Assembly (NCBI RefSeq): GCF_014701095.1
Contig: NZ_AP023439.1
Location: 6,188,001-6,252,000 of the forward strand
Direction of reading: 5' to 3'
Source: Streptomyces tuirus
GTDB lineage: Bacteria > Actinomycetota > Actinomycetes > Streptomycetales > Streptomycetaceae
Length of the DNA stretch: 64,000 bases
Shown here one piece after another: positions 1 through 8,866 of the stretch. Numbering within the stretch: the first letter of the stretch is position 1; every line of letters begins with the position of its first letter. The position numbers and the translations under genes were made by a program. Under the pieces are notes generated by a model that saw only the letters and a program-made list of their open reading frames with translations, was not told the DNA's origin and did not search any database.

Positions 1-467
1 CCTTCGGCCCGGCCTCCGTGAAGGACATGCAGGCCTGGGCCGGCCTGACCCGCCTGCGTGACGCCTTCGAGCGCCTCCGGCCGCAGCTCCTGACCTTCCG
101 GGACGAAGCCGGCGTCGAACTCTTCGACCTCCCCGACGCCCCCCGCCCCGACCCGGACACCCCGGTGCCGCCGCGCTTCCTCCCCGAGTTCGACAACCTG
201 CTGCTCTCGCACGCCGACCGCACCCGCGTCGTCCCGCCCGAGCACCGCGGCCGCTCCTGGCAGGGGAACATGGCCTACCGCACGCTCCTCGTGGACGGCT
301 TCCTCGCGGGGCTGTGGCGACTGGAAGAGGACGCGCTCGTGATCGAACCCTTCGACCGTCTCACCCGGAGCCAGCAGGACGACGTCACCGCCGAGGGGGA
401 GCGGATGCTGCGCGTCATGCACCCGGAGTCGTCGTACGACATCCGGTTCGGAGCCGTACGGACCTAG
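1..467 (+). CDS. Winged-helix DNA-binding domain protein (C-terminal part)
   Basis: The gene is cut by the left edge; the frame is open from base 3, so only about the last 154 residues are visible. The first visible residues, FGPASVKDMQAWAGL, and the later SWQGNMAYRTLLVDGFLAGLW segment fit the winged-helix DNA-binding domain-containing family (HTH_42, YcaQ/AlkX-like, PF06224), whose members usually run to about 350-400 residues. Proteins of this family are linked to DNA repair or are uncharacterised in actinobacteria. The stop is followed by a strong hairpin shared with the convergent trypsin gene. Family assignment is by recognition of the motif layout; the substrate or DNA target cannot be told from this fragment. 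Confidence 0.75.
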   Translation, partial: FGPASVKDMQAWAGLTRLRDAFERLRPQLLTFRDEAGVELFDLPDAPRPDPDTPVPPRFLPEFDNLLLSHADRTRVVPPEHRGRSWQGNMAYRTLLVDGFLAGLWRLEEDALVIEPFDRLTRSQQDDVTAEGERMLRVMHPESSYDIRFGAVRT

Positions 468-502
468 GCCACGGACCCGGCAGTCCGCTCCACGGCATGG
501 AG

Positions 503-545
503 AGGGGGCGTTGCGGGCCGCTCGTGGAGGCCCGCAACGCCCCCT
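503..545. terminator. Bidirectional terminator hairpin
   Basis: A perfect 17-bp stem (503-519 with 529-545) closes a 9-nt loop. It lies between two convergent genes, the winged-helix gene and the trypsin gene, so it probably stops transcription in both directions. There is no clear U-tract, which is common for Streptomyces terminators. Confidence 0.8.
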
Positions 546-584
546 GGTCTTTCACCTGAGGGTTACTCAGGAGCTAGTGGTAGA

Positions 585-1373
585 TCAGGAATTGACCTGC
601 GCCGTGACCAGGCTGGAGAAGGTGGTCAGCCGCGTGTAGACACCCGGGTAGCCGGCCTGGGCGCAGCCTTCGCCCCAGGAGGTGATGCCTGCCAGGACGC
701 CCCCGATGAGCAGGGGGCCGCCGCTGTCGCCCTGGCAGGTGTCCACGCCGCCGGAGGCCTTCCCGGCGCAGACCATGTCGCTCTGCACGAAGTCGGAGCC
801 GTAGGAGCTCGCGCAGCTGGAGTCGGACACGGTCGGTACGGTCGCGGTGCGCAGCTGGTTGGAGCTGCTGCCGCCCGAGGAGGTGGTGCCCCAGCCGAGG
901 ATGCGGGCCGTGGTGCCGGCCGCGTACACCGAGGTCTGGGAGGAGGAGACGTACGTCGCCGGGGTGTACGGCATCGACGTCGACAGCGTCAGCACGGCCA
1001 CGTCGTCGCCGTTGGTGGCGTCGGTGTAGCTCGGGTGGATCCATATCCTGCTGACTCTGGCGACCGTGCCGTTGGTGCCGTTGAGGTAGGTGCGGCCACC
1101 GACGACGCGCACGCTGCTGGTGCTCTCGCCGACCATGCAGTGCGCGGCGGTGACGACCTTCGTGGGCGAGACCAGGGTGCCGCCGCAGAACTGGTTCTGC
1201 GAGGCGTCCGTGATCTGCATGACGAACGGGTACGCGGACGTCGTGGTCGTGGTGCCGCCGACGATCGGCTGGGGCGCGGCGACGGCCGTGGGGGCGGCGA
1301 GCAGCGCGGTGGTGGCGGCAGCGGTGGCCGCGGCGACGGCGGCGGCCTTCTTGGCAATGCTGAGCCCGAACAT
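585..1373 (-). CDS. Secreted trypsin-like serine protease (S1 family)
   Basis: A 262-residue pre-proprotein. Residues 1-33 form a Tat/Sec-like signal: charged start, AAAVAAATAAA hydrophobic run, AVA-A cleavage region. The mature enzyme should begin near IVGG (residues 37-40), the usual activated N-terminus of chymotrypsin-fold proteases. The catalytic triad is visible: His78 in TAAHC, Asp124 in DDVAVL and Ser217 in GDSGGP. Asp211, six residues before the serine, is the S1-pocket aspartate that gives trypsin specificity for Lys/Arg. Length and cysteine pattern match Streptomyces trypsins such as that of S. griseus. It is an extracellular endopeptidase. The promoter has an imperfect palindrome just upstream of the -35 box, and the LAL regulator encoded next to it is the likely activator. 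Confidence 0.93.
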   Translation of the reverse strand: MFGLSIAKKAAAVAAATAAATTALLAAPTAVAAPQPIVGGTTTTTSAYPFVMQITDASQNQFCGGTLVSPTKVVTAAHCMVGESTSSVRVVGGRTYLNGTNGTVARVSRIWIHPSYTDATNGDDVAVLTLSTSMPYTPATYVSSSQTSVYAAGTTARILGWGTTSSGGSSSNQLRTATVPTVSDSSCASSYGSDFVQSDMVCAGKASGGVDTCQGDSGGPLLIGGVLAGITSWGEGCAQAGYPGVYTRLTTFSSLVTAQVNS

Positions 1374-1479
1374 GGGTCTCCTTGGGGAGTTGCCGGTGGG
1401 GGGTCGCGCGGGTGGTGGTGCACGGGGACCCTGACGCCTTCGTTCGGATCTCCGTGTGCCCGGCGAGCGGCACGTCCCA

Positions 1480-1532
1480 AAGCTAGAGCCCGGCCGAGGG
1501 GGCTCCCAATGAGGGAACCCCCTAAGGGAGTT
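1480..1532 (-). promoter_or_regulatory. Trypsin promoter with LuxR-type operator
   Basis: On the minus strand a -35 TTGGGA (1504-1509) and a -10 TAGCTT (1480-1485) are 18 bp apart. Just upstream of the -35 lies the 17-bp imperfect palindrome AACTCCCTTAGGGGGTT (1516-1532), with one mismatched pair. Its centre falls about 51 bp upstream of the expected start, a typical activator position. The adjacent LAL gene is the obvious candidate activator. The assignment is inference from position and symmetry. Confidence 0.5.
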
Positions 1533-1576
1533 GGGCAGGGATAACCCTCGGTCCGGTCGGACAAACCCAGGTGGGG

Positions 1577-4429
1577 TCAGGTCGTTCGGCGGCCCGCAGC
1601 CAGCCGGACGATGTCCACCCGGGAGCGGATGCCGAGCTTGCGGTAGACCCGGGTGAGGGTCGCCTCGACGGTCTTGACGCTGATGAACAGGCGCGCCGCG
1701 ATCTCCCGGTTGGTCGCGCCCTCCATCACCAGCGAGGCGACCTGACGCTCCATCGCGGCGAGGCCCTCCAGCGCGTCGAGGGCGACGGCCGGCGCGGCGG
1801 CGGCCGGTTCCACCGCCGCCGGACCCGCCGTGGCGGCCGCGTCGACCTGCCGCAGCCAGGGCAGCGCGCGGCAGCGCCGGAACAGCCGGGCGGCCTCGTC
1901 GTACGACGCCGGTCCCGGCAGGGGCCTCGCACCGGCCCGCGGGGCGGCGGCGGCCTGGGCGCGCAGCCGGGCCAGCGCGAAGGAGGCCCGGGCCTCCTCC
2001 AGGCCGTACCCGAGCCGGCCGAGCCGGTCCTGCACGGACGTCAACCGGACGACCGCGGCCTCGTGTTCGCCGCGTGCCGCCCGCACCAGCGCCTCGGCCC
2101 GGTCGAGGACGGCCAGTACGCTCTGCCGGCCCAGCCGCAGCGCGTGCGCCCGGGTGGTGTCGATGACGTCCTGCGCCTCGCCGGGCTCGCCGATGCGGAC
2201 CAGGGCCTCGGCGAGGTCGCCGTGCCAGCGGCCGCGCCCGGGGTCGTTGATGCCGAGGCCCTGCTCCAGCTCCCGCACCCGGCGCAGCGAACGGACGGTG
2301 GCGGCCGGGTCGCCGGCCACCAACTGGGCATAACCGAGCGCCGCGAGGGCCCGGGAGAGGTACATCTGGTCGCCGTCGACCTCGGCGTGGTCGGCCGCCT
2401 CCCGGGCCAGGGCCAGGGCCCGGTCCACGTCCCCGGCGGAGGCCTCCGCGAGGGAGGCGAGCATGGCCGAGGCGCCCTCGCCGATCCCGGAGTCCCGGGC
2501 CAGCCGCAGGCTCTCGCGGGCCAGGTCCAGGGCCCGGCCGCAGTGCCCGGAGCGCAGCTCCGTGTCGGCGAGGAAGCGCAGGAAGTGCACCTCGCTCTCG
2601 ACCATGCCGCGCCGGCGCACCTCGCGCAGCAGCGCGGTGATCGTCGCCCGCGCCTCGGGCAGCTGGTCGCTCATGATCAGCCAGCGGAAGCGGGCCGACC
2701 CGGCGCCGTTGTGATGGCAGGCCACGTACGGGTCCTGGGGTTCCTTCAGCGCCCGCTTGACGGTCACGGGGGCGTCCGGGTGACCCATCAGGGTCTCGGT
2801 GGAGGCCTGGAAGGACAGCGCCATCAGCTCGCTGCGCCGGTCCCCGCCCCGGGCGGCCAGCTCCGCCGCGTGCGCGGCCTCCTGGCGGGCCTCGGCGAAG
2901 TCGCCCTCGACGACCAGGCCGCGCCAGGCCAGCTGGTAGTGGACCTGGGCGAGCAGGCGCGGGTCGTCACCCGCGTCGGCCAGGACCTGCGGGAAGACGG
3001 CGTCGACATCGCCGAGGGCCTGGCCGGCCGCCTCGATGACCACCATCCAGGCCCGCACCCGCTCGGTGGGCACGGTGGCACGCGTCAGCACGTCACGTGC
3101 GATGTCCCGGGCCAGATCGGCCTCGCCGGCGGTGATCGCGTCCTCCGCGGCCTGCAGCCGGCGCTCGTCGGGGCCCGGGGTGCTGTCCGCCGGGGTGTGC
3201 CGGGCGGCGAGCAGACCGAGCGAGGCGGCCACGGAGGGTGCCCCGCGGTCCCGGGCCAGCGCACCGGCCTCGGCGAGCCGGGCCGCCACGTCCGGGTCGG
3301 TGCCGGTGGTCGCCAGGGCCAGGTGCCGGGCCCGCTCGATCGGGTCGGAGGCCGCCGTGGACAGCGCGGCGTGCACGGCCCGCCGCTCCTGCGCCGGGGC
3401 CTCCGCGTACAGGGCCGCCGAGATCAGCGGGTGCGCGAACCGCAGGGCGGGCGCCTCGGGGTCCGTGGCCAGCAGGCCCAGCGCCGCCGCCTGGGCCGTC
3501 TCGGCCTCGGCGTGCTCCCGGCCGGCCGCGTGCAGCAGCGCCAGGGTGGGACGGGCACCGGCGCTGGCGACGAGGAGGGTGCGGCGCGCCTCGTCGGACA
3601 GCATCTCCAGCCGGCTCAGCACCAGGGCCCGCAGTGAGGTGGGCACGGGCAGCGGCTCGCCCGGCCGGGGGCGGGCCGGGCTCTCGGCCAGGGCCCGGCC
3701 GAGCTCCAGGGCGAAGAGCGGGTTGCCGCCGCTGGTGCGGTGGATGTCGCGGATCGTGGAGCGGGACAGGGGCGTGTAGCCGCGGTGGTCGAGCAGCGCC
3801 GAGACCTGCGTACGGTTCAGCGGGCCCAGCCGGACGGCGAGCGTGTCGGGCGGGGACGCCGGCAGGTGGCGGTCGTACTCCTGGCCCTCGGTCCGCACCG
3901 CGCACAGCATCTGCACGGGCGTGTCGCCCAGCCGGCGGGCCGCGAAGCCGAGCAGTTCCGCGCTGGCGGCGTCCAGCCACTGGAGATCGTCGGCGACCAC
4001 CAGCACCGGGCCCTTCGCGGCGAGGACGCGCAGCGCCGACAGCACCGCGAGGCGCAGCGCGAGCCCGTCCCGCTGGAGCGTGGACTCGCCGCGGCCGGTG
4101 AGCGCCGACTCCAGGGCGGTGCGCTGGGCGCCGGGCAGCGCACCGGACACGTCGTCCAGGACCAGACCGAACAGGTCGGCCAGCGCCAGGAAGGGCAGGT
4201 GCGATTCGGACTCCGTCGCCGAGCAGCGCAACACCGTCCGGTCCGCGCCGCCGTAATCCGCGGCCAGCGCCCGCAGGATCGTCGACTTTCCAATTCCGGC
4301 GGGGCCGTGGAGCAGCACACTGCCCCCTCGGCCGAGCTGCTCACGTGCCGACGTGAACAGGTCCTCCCGGCCGATGACCAGGTCGGGGCGGCTCCTGGGA
4401 GGCTCCTGGAAGTCCCGTCGCACGGTCAC
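1577..4429 (-). CDS. LAL-family LuxR transcriptional regulator with AAA ATPase domain
   Basis: A 950-residue large ATP-binding LuxR-type regulator. The N-terminal P-loop GPAGIGKST is at residues 42-50 and a Walker B-like strand LVVADDLQWLD at about 143-153. A long alpha-helical TPR-like middle region follows, and the C-terminal 65 residues carry the LuxR helix-turn-helix (TNREIAARLFISVKTVEATL). Length fits the family (900-1100). These STAND-type proteins activate genes after sensing a ligand in the middle domain. The GTG start at 4427-4429 has a good GGAGGGG ribosome site upstream. It lies on the same strand as the trypsin gene, just upstream of it, with a palindrome at the trypsin promoter, so control of the protease is likely but inferred. 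Confidence 0.9.
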   Translation of the reverse strand: MTVRRDFQEPPRSRPDLVIGREDLFTSAREQLGRGGSVLLHGPAGIGKSTILRALAADYGGADRTVLRCSATESESHLPFLALADLFGLVLDDVSGALPGAQRTALESALTGRGESTLQRDGLALRLAVLSALRVLAAKGPVLVVADDLQWLDAASAELLGFAARRLGDTPVQMLCAVRTEGQEYDRHLPASPPDTLAVRLGPLNRTQVSALLDHRGYTPLSRSTIRDIHRTSGGNPLFALELGRALAESPARPRPGEPLPVPTSLRALVLSRLEMLSDEARRTLLVASAGARPTLALLHAAGREHAEAETAQAAALGLLATDPEAPALRFAHPLISAALYAEAPAQERRAVHAALSTAASDPIERARHLALATTGTDPDVAARLAEAGALARDRGAPSVAASLGLLAARHTPADSTPGPDERRLQAAEDAITAGEADLARDIARDVLTRATVPTERVRAWMVVIEAAGQALGDVDAVFPQVLADAGDDPRLLAQVHYQLAWRGLVVEGDFAEARQEAAHAAELAARGGDRRSELMALSFQASTETLMGHPDAPVTVKRALKEPQDPYVACHHNGAGSARFRWLIMSDQLPEARATITALLREVRRRGMVESEVHFLRFLADTELRSGHCGRALDLARESLRLARDSGIGEGASAMLASLAEASAGDVDRALALAREAADHAEVDGDQMYLSRALAALGYAQLVAGDPAATVRSLRRVRELEQGLGINDPGRGRWHGDLAEALVRIGEPGEAQDVIDTTRAHALRLGRQSVLAVLDRAEALVRAARGEHEAAVVRLTSVQDRLGRLGYGLEEARASFALARLRAQAAAAPRAGARPLPGPASYDEAARLFRRCRALPWLRQVDAAATAGPAAVEPAAAAPAVALDALEGLAAMERQVASLVMEGATNREIAARLFISVKTVEATLTRVYRKLGIRSRVDIVRLAAGRRTT

Positions 4430-4632
4430 CGCTCCCCTCCCTGTGGCGTGTCCTGGCCAATATTAGGCAACAGCTCTTTGAATTTCGGAGGGACGAGGTC
4501 GTGAGGGAAATAACAAACGCGTACCGGCGGACGAATTTCCCGGACTCCCGAATGTGACGGAACACCAGGCCGGCGCCCCGTCGGGAACCTCGGCGGATCG
4601 AACGGGCGGGCACACCGCAAAACACCACAGAA

Positions 4633-5460
4633 CTACGGCAACCACCCCGCCCGGCGCGCGGCGACCACGGCCTCGCCACGGGTGCGGGCCCGCAGCTTCC
4701 GCATGGCCGACCGCAGGTACCCCTTGACGGTCTCCGGCGTCACGCCCAGCCGCTCCGCGGCGACCGCGTTCGTCGCCCCCGCCGCCACACACGCCAGCAC
4801 GTCCACCTCGCGCGGCGCGAGCCGGACCCGGGGCGGCCCGGCGGACTCGGCCGTCAGCAGCGCACACGCGCCGAGCAGCTCCGCGCGCAGCTCCGGGTCC
4901 GCGATCCGCGGCGCCAGCGCCCGCAGGGCCGTGTGCGCCTCCCGCACCTGCTCCCACCCCGGCCCGGTCCCGTCACCGGCACCGGACGCGGCCTCGGCGG
5001 CGAGCGTACGGGCCTCGTCCCGGACCACCAGCGCCCGCTCCAGGTCCCGCGCCGCCTCCACGGCCACGTCCAGCATCCGCCCGCCCAGCGGCAGAGCCGT
5101 GCGCAGCGCCCCGTACAGCACCCCGCGCACCCGGTGGCGCACCACCACCGGCACGGCCAGCACCGAACGCAGCCCCTCCGCGGCCACCGGGGCGTCGTAC
5201 TCGTGACTGATCTGCCGCGACGCCGAGTAGTCCGTCACCACGCACGGCCGGGACAGCGCCACCGTCTTGCCGCCGAGACCGGTGCCGGACGTCACCGCCA
5301 GCGACCGCAGGGCGTGCGTCGCCGTGCCGCTCAGCTCGCTGATGCGCATCCGCTGCCCGGCCTCCATCAAGCCGCCGAACGCGACCGGAAGGCCGGTGCC
5401 CCGCCGCAGACGCAGCAGCGCGTTCCGTATCTCGACCGCGTCGGACGCGTCCGTCGTCAC
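4633..5460 (-). CDS. GAF-domain LuxR-family response regulator-like protein
   Basis: A 275-residue cytoplasmic regulator. Residues about 20-140 look like a GAF sensor domain (ISELSGTATHALRSLAV and RSVLAVPVVVRHRVRGVLYG are typical GAF strands). The last 60 residues carry a LuxR/NarL HTH (APREVDVLACVAAGATNAVAAERLGVTPETVK). There is no receiver domain, so it is not a classical two-component partner. The GTG start at 5458-5460 gives VTTDASDAV. It diverges from the acyl-CoA ligase pair, and the shared intergenic region carries an ACCCCC-N5-GGGGGT palindrome. Similar Streptomyces regulators sit beside acyl-CoA synthetase genes, so control of the ligases is a reasonable guess. The ligand is unknown. 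Confidence 0.85.
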   Translation of the reverse strand: MTTDASDAVEIRNALLRLRRGTGLPVAFGGLMEAGQRMRISELSGTATHALRSLAVTSGTGLGGKTVALSRPCVVTDYSASRQISHEYDAPVAAEGLRSVLAVPVVVRHRVRGVLYGALRTALPLGGRMLDVAVEAARDLERALVVRDEARTLAAEAASGAGDGTGPGWEQVREAHTALRALAPRIADPELRAELLGACALLTAESAGPPRVRLAPREVDVLACVAAGATNAVAAERLGVTPETVKGYLRSAMRKLRARTRGEAVVAARRAGWLP

Positions 5461-5473
5461 CTGATCGCCCCTT

Positions 5474-5517
5474 CACTACGGCTCCTGTGCGGACGCACCC
5501 CCCGTTCGGGGGTAGTG
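5474..5517. promoter_or_regulatory. Candidate operator between GAF-LuxR gene and acyl-CoA ligases
   Basis: The divergent intergenic region contains the perfect palindrome ACCCCC-N5-GGGGGT (5497-5513) nested in a wider inverted repeat CACTAC (5474-5479) / GTAGTG (5512-5517). It is similar in size and composition to the palindrome at the trypsin promoter, and both lie next to LuxR-HTH genes. Function is inferred from symmetry and position only. Confidence 0.4.
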
Positions 5518-5585
5518 AGACCTGCATCACGGATTACACGATGGCTCAGAGCCGCCCGGCAATGGTCCGGTACCCAGGAGGACAG

Positions 5586-7265
5586 ATGACATCGGCGACG
5601 GAGCTGTTCCGCAGCGCGCGGGATTTCCTGCTGGAACACCGCGACGACTACCCGACCGCCTACGCGGGCTTCCGCTGGCCCCGCCCCGAGTACTTCAACT
5701 GGGCGCTCGACTGGTTCGACGAGATCGCCCATGGCAACGCCCGCACCGCCCTGCACCTGGTCGAGGAGGACGGCCGCGAGACCCGGCTGTCCTTCGGGGA
5801 GATGTCGGTACGGTCGGCGCAGTTCGCCGGCTGGCTGCGCGAGCGGGGCGTGGGCGCCGGGGACCGGATCCTCGTCATGCTCGGCAACCAGGCCGAACTG
5901 TGGATCACCGCCCTCGCCGCGATGAAACTGCGCGCGGTGGTCATCCCGGCCACCCCGCTGCTCGGCCCGGCCGACCTGCGCGACCGCGTCGAGCGCGGCC
6001 GGGTCCGGCATGTCATCGCACGCCCGGAGGACACCGGCAAGTTCGCCGAGGTCCCCGGCGACTACACGCGCATCGCCGCGGGCGCCGCCGGAGCGGTGCC
6101 GGACGGCTGGCTGCCGCTGGACGACGCCTACGAGGCCTCCGCCGACTTCACCCCCGACGGCCCGACCCGGGCCGACGACCCGCTGATGCTCTACTTCACC
6201 TCGGGCACCACCGCCCGGCCCAAGCTCGTCGAGCACACCCACACGTCGTACCCGATCGGCCATCTGTCGACCATGTACTGGATCGGCCTGAAACCCGGCG
6301 ACGTGCATCTGAACATCTCCTCACCCGGCTGGGCCAAGCACGCCTGGTCCAATCTCTTCGCCCCGTGGAACGCCGAGGCGACGGTCTTCCTGCACAACTA
6401 CACGCGTTTCGACGCCGCTCGGCTCATGACGGAGATGGACCGGGCGGGCGTCACCACCTTCTGCGCCCCGCCGACCGTGTGGCGCATGCTCATCCAGGCC
6501 GACCTGACGCAGCTGCGCACCCCGCCCCGTGAGGTCGTCGCGGCCGGCGAGCCGCTCAACCCCGAGGTCATCGAGCAGGTCCGGCGTGCCTGGAACATCA
6601 CCATCCGCGACGGCTTCGGCCAGACCGAGACCGCCGTCCAGGTCTCCAACAGCCCCGGCCAGCCGCTCAAGACCGGTTCGATGGGCCGGCCGAGCCCCGG
6701 CTACCGCGTCGAACTCCTCGACCCGGTCTCCGGCGCCCCCGGCGCCACGGAGGGTGAGATCGCGCTCGACCTGTCGGAGCGCCCCGTCGGTCTGATGACC
6801 GGCTACCACGGCGACGCGGACCGCACGGCGGAGGCGATGGCCGACGGCTACTACCGCACGGGCGACGTCGCCTCCCGGGACGACGAGGGCTACCTGACGT
6901 ACATCGGGCGCAGCGACGACGTCTTCAAGGCCTCCGACTACAAGATCAGCCCGTTCGAGCTGGAGAGCGCGCTGCTGGAGCACGAGGGGGTCGCCGAGGC
7001 GGCGGTCGTGCCCGCCCCGGACGAACTGCGGCTCGCCGTCCCCAAGGCCTACGTCGTCCTGGCCGAGGGCTGGGAGCCCGGCCCCGACACCGCCAAGGTC
7101 CTGTTCGAGCACTCCCGCGAGGCCCTGGCCCCTTACAAGCGCATCCGCCGCCTGGAGTTCGGCGAGCTGCCCAAGACCGTCTCCGGCAAGATCCGCCGGA
7201 TCGAGCTGCGTGAGGCCACGGCGGCCGGGTCGGACGCCGAGTACCGCGAGGAGGACTTCCGGTGA
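5586..7265 (+). CDS. AMP-binding acyl-CoA synthetase (medium-chain/benzoate-type)
   Basis: A 559-residue ANL-superfamily enzyme that activates a carboxylic acid as acyl-AMP and transfers it to CoA. The P-loop-like motif YFTSGTTARPKLVEH is at residues about 202-216, the hinge/A8 region at YRTGDVASRDDEGYLTYIGRSDDVFKASDYKISPFELE, and the catalytic lysine motif KTVSGKIRR near the C-terminus. The DVFKASDYKISPFELE block resembles medium-chain/benzoate acyl-CoA ligases (ACSM-like). The ATG at 5586 is chosen because AGGAGG (5576-5581) precedes it; the frame is open further upstream but lacks a ribosome site. Its stop overlaps the GTG of the next ligase by 4 bp. The substrate is not determinable from sequence. 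Confidence 0.9.
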   Translation: MTSATELFRSARDFLLEHRDDYPTAYAGFRWPRPEYFNWALDWFDEIAHGNARTALHLVEEDGRETRLSFGEMSVRSAQFAGWLRERGVGAGDRILVMLGNQAELWITALAAMKLRAVVIPATPLLGPADLRDRVERGRVRHVIARPEDTGKFAEVPGDYTRIAAGAAGAVPDGWLPLDDAYEASADFTPDGPTRADDPLMLYFTSGTTARPKLVEHTHTSYPIGHLSTMYWIGLKPGDVHLNISSPGWAKHAWSNLFAPWNAEATVFLHNYTRFDAARLMTEMDRAGVTTFCAPPTVWRMLIQADLTQLRTPPREVVAAGEPLNPEVIEQVRRAWNITIRDGFGQTETAVQVSNSPGQPLKTGSMGRPSPGYRVELLDPVSGAPGATEGEIALDLSERPVGLMTGYHGDADRTAEAMADGYYRTGDVASRDDEGYLTYIGRSDDVFKASDYKISPFELESALLEHEGVAEAAVVPAPDELRLAVPKAYVVLAEGWEPGPDTAKVLFEHSREALAPYKRIRRLEFGELPKTVSGKIRRIELREATAAGSDAEYREEDFR

Positions 7266-8848
7266 ACTCCTACAGCCACGGCACCGGCGCGACGGCGCTG
7301 CTCGGCGACACCATCGGGGCCAATCTGGACCGGGCCGTGGCGGCCTGGCCGGACCGCGAGGCGCTGGTCGACGTGCCCTCCGGACGGCGCTGGACCTACG
7401 CCGAGTTCGGTGCGGCGGTCGGCGAACTCGCCTCCGCCCTGCACGCCTGCGGTGTCGCCAAGGGCGACCGGGTGGGCATCTGGGCCGTCAACTGCCCCGA
7501 GTGGGTGCTCGTCCAGTACGCCACCGCCCGCATCGGCGCGATCATGGTGAACATCAACCCGGCGTACCGCACCCACGAGGTGGAGTACGTCCTGAAGCAG
7601 GCGGGCGTGTCCCTGCTGTTCGCTTCCCTCAGCCACAAGACGAGCGACTACCGGGCGATGGTCGAGCAAGTGCGCGGCGGACTCCCGGAGTTGCGGGAGG
7701 TGGTCTACTTCGGCGACCCGGGCTGGCAGGCGCTGCTCGGCCGGGCGACCCCCGACACGGCGTACGCCGAGCTCTCCTGTGACGACCCGATCAACATCCA
7801 GTACACCTCGGGCACGACGGGCTTCCCGAAGGGCGCGACCCTCTCCCACCACAACATCCTCAACAACGGCTATTTCGTGGGTGAGTCGATCGCCTACACC
7901 GAGCAGGACAGAATCTGCATTCCTGTGCCCTTCTACCACTGCTTCGGCATGGTCATGGGGAATCTGGCCGCCACCTCGCACGGCGCCTGCATGGTCATCC
8001 CCGCCCCGTCCTTCGACCCGAAGGCGACCCTGGACGCGGTCCAGCAGGAGCGCTGCACCTCGCTCTACGGCGTCCCGACCATGTTCATCGCGGAGCTGAA
8101 CCTCCCCGACTTCGCCTCCTACGACCTCTCCTCCCTGCGCACCGGCATCATGGCGGGCTCGCCCTGCCCGGTGGAGGTGATGAAGCGGGTGGTCGCCGAG
8201 ATGCACATGGCGGAGGTCTCCATCTGCTACGGCATGACCGAGACGTCCCCGGTGTCGCTGCAGACCCGCAGGGACGACGACCTGGAGCACCGCACCGGCA
8301 CGGTGGGCCGGGTCCTGCCGCACATCGAGGTCAAGGTCGTCGACCCGGCGACGGGAGTCACCCGGCCGCGCGGCACGGCGGGCGAGTTGTGCACCCGCGG
8401 CTACAGCGTGATGCTCGGCTACTGGAACGAGCCGGAGAAGACCGCCGAGTCCGTCGACGCCGGCCGCTGGATGCACACCGGCGACCTCGCCGTGATGCGC
8501 GAGGACGGCTACGTCGAGATCGTCGGCCGCATCAAGGACATGATCATCCGGGGCGGGGAGAACATCTACCCCCGCGAGATCGAGGAGTTCCTCTACGGCC
8601 ATCCCAAGATCCAGGACGTCCAGGTCGTCGGCGTCCCGCACGAGCGCTACGGCGAGGAGGTCCTGGCCTGCGTCATCGCCCGCGACCCGGCCGACCCGCC
8701 GACGCTGGAGGAGGTCCGGGCCTTCTGCGAGGGGCAGTTGGCGCACTACAAGGTCCCGAGCGGGGTGCGGATCCTCGACTCCTTCCCGATGACGGTGTCC
8801 GGGAAGGTGCGCAAGGTGGAGCTGCGGGAGAGGTTCGCGGACGGCTGA
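7262..8848 (+). CDS. Fatty-acyl-CoA synthase, FadD-like AMP-binding protein
   Basis: A 528-residue ANL enzyme, cytoplasmic or membrane-associated. The motif QYTSGTTGFPKGATLSH starts at about residue 180, the hinge GRIKDMIIRGGENIYPREIEEFL at about 422, and the catalytic lysine motif MTVSGKVRKVELRE near 510. These match the FadD35/medium-to-long-chain fatty-acyl-CoA synthase group. The GTG start overlaps the upstream ligase stop (GTGA), so the two are translationally coupled and probably act on related acids. The gene ends 18 bp from the convergent GNAT gene with no convincing terminator between. Confidence 0.9.
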   Translation: MNSYSHGTGATALLGDTIGANLDRAVAAWPDREALVDVPSGRRWTYAEFGAAVGELASALHACGVAKGDRVGIWAVNCPEWVLVQYATARIGAIMVNINPAYRTHEVEYVLKQAGVSLLFASLSHKTSDYRAMVEQVRGGLPELREVVYFGDPGWQALLGRATPDTAYAELSCDDPINIQYTSGTTGFPKGATLSHHNILNNGYFVGESIAYTEQDRICIPVPFYHCFGMVMGNLAATSHGACMVIPAPSFDPKATLDAVQQERCTSLYGVPTMFIAELNLPDFASYDLSSLRTGIMAGSPCPVEVMKRVVAEMHMAEVSICYGMTETSPVSLQTRRDDDLEHRTGTVGRVLPHIEVKVVDPATGVTRPRGTAGELCTRGYSVMLGYWNEPEKTAESVDAGRWMHTGDLAVMREDGYVEIVGRIKDMIIRGGENIYPREIEEFLYGHPKIQDVQVVGVPHERYGEEVLACVIARDPADPPTLEEVRAFCEGQLAHYKVPSGVRILDSFPMTVSGKVRKVELRERFADG

Positions 8849-8866
8849 GGGGCGTGGCCGCGCCGG

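Noticed and set aside
1571..3637. A 688-residue open frame on the plus strand opposite the LAL gene
   Set aside because: It is an antisense shadow of a clear LuxR gene. The translation is Gly/Arg/Gln-rich with no domain. High GC makes long shadow frames throughout the window (for example 42163-45474, 22107-23534 upstream part, 48153-50030).
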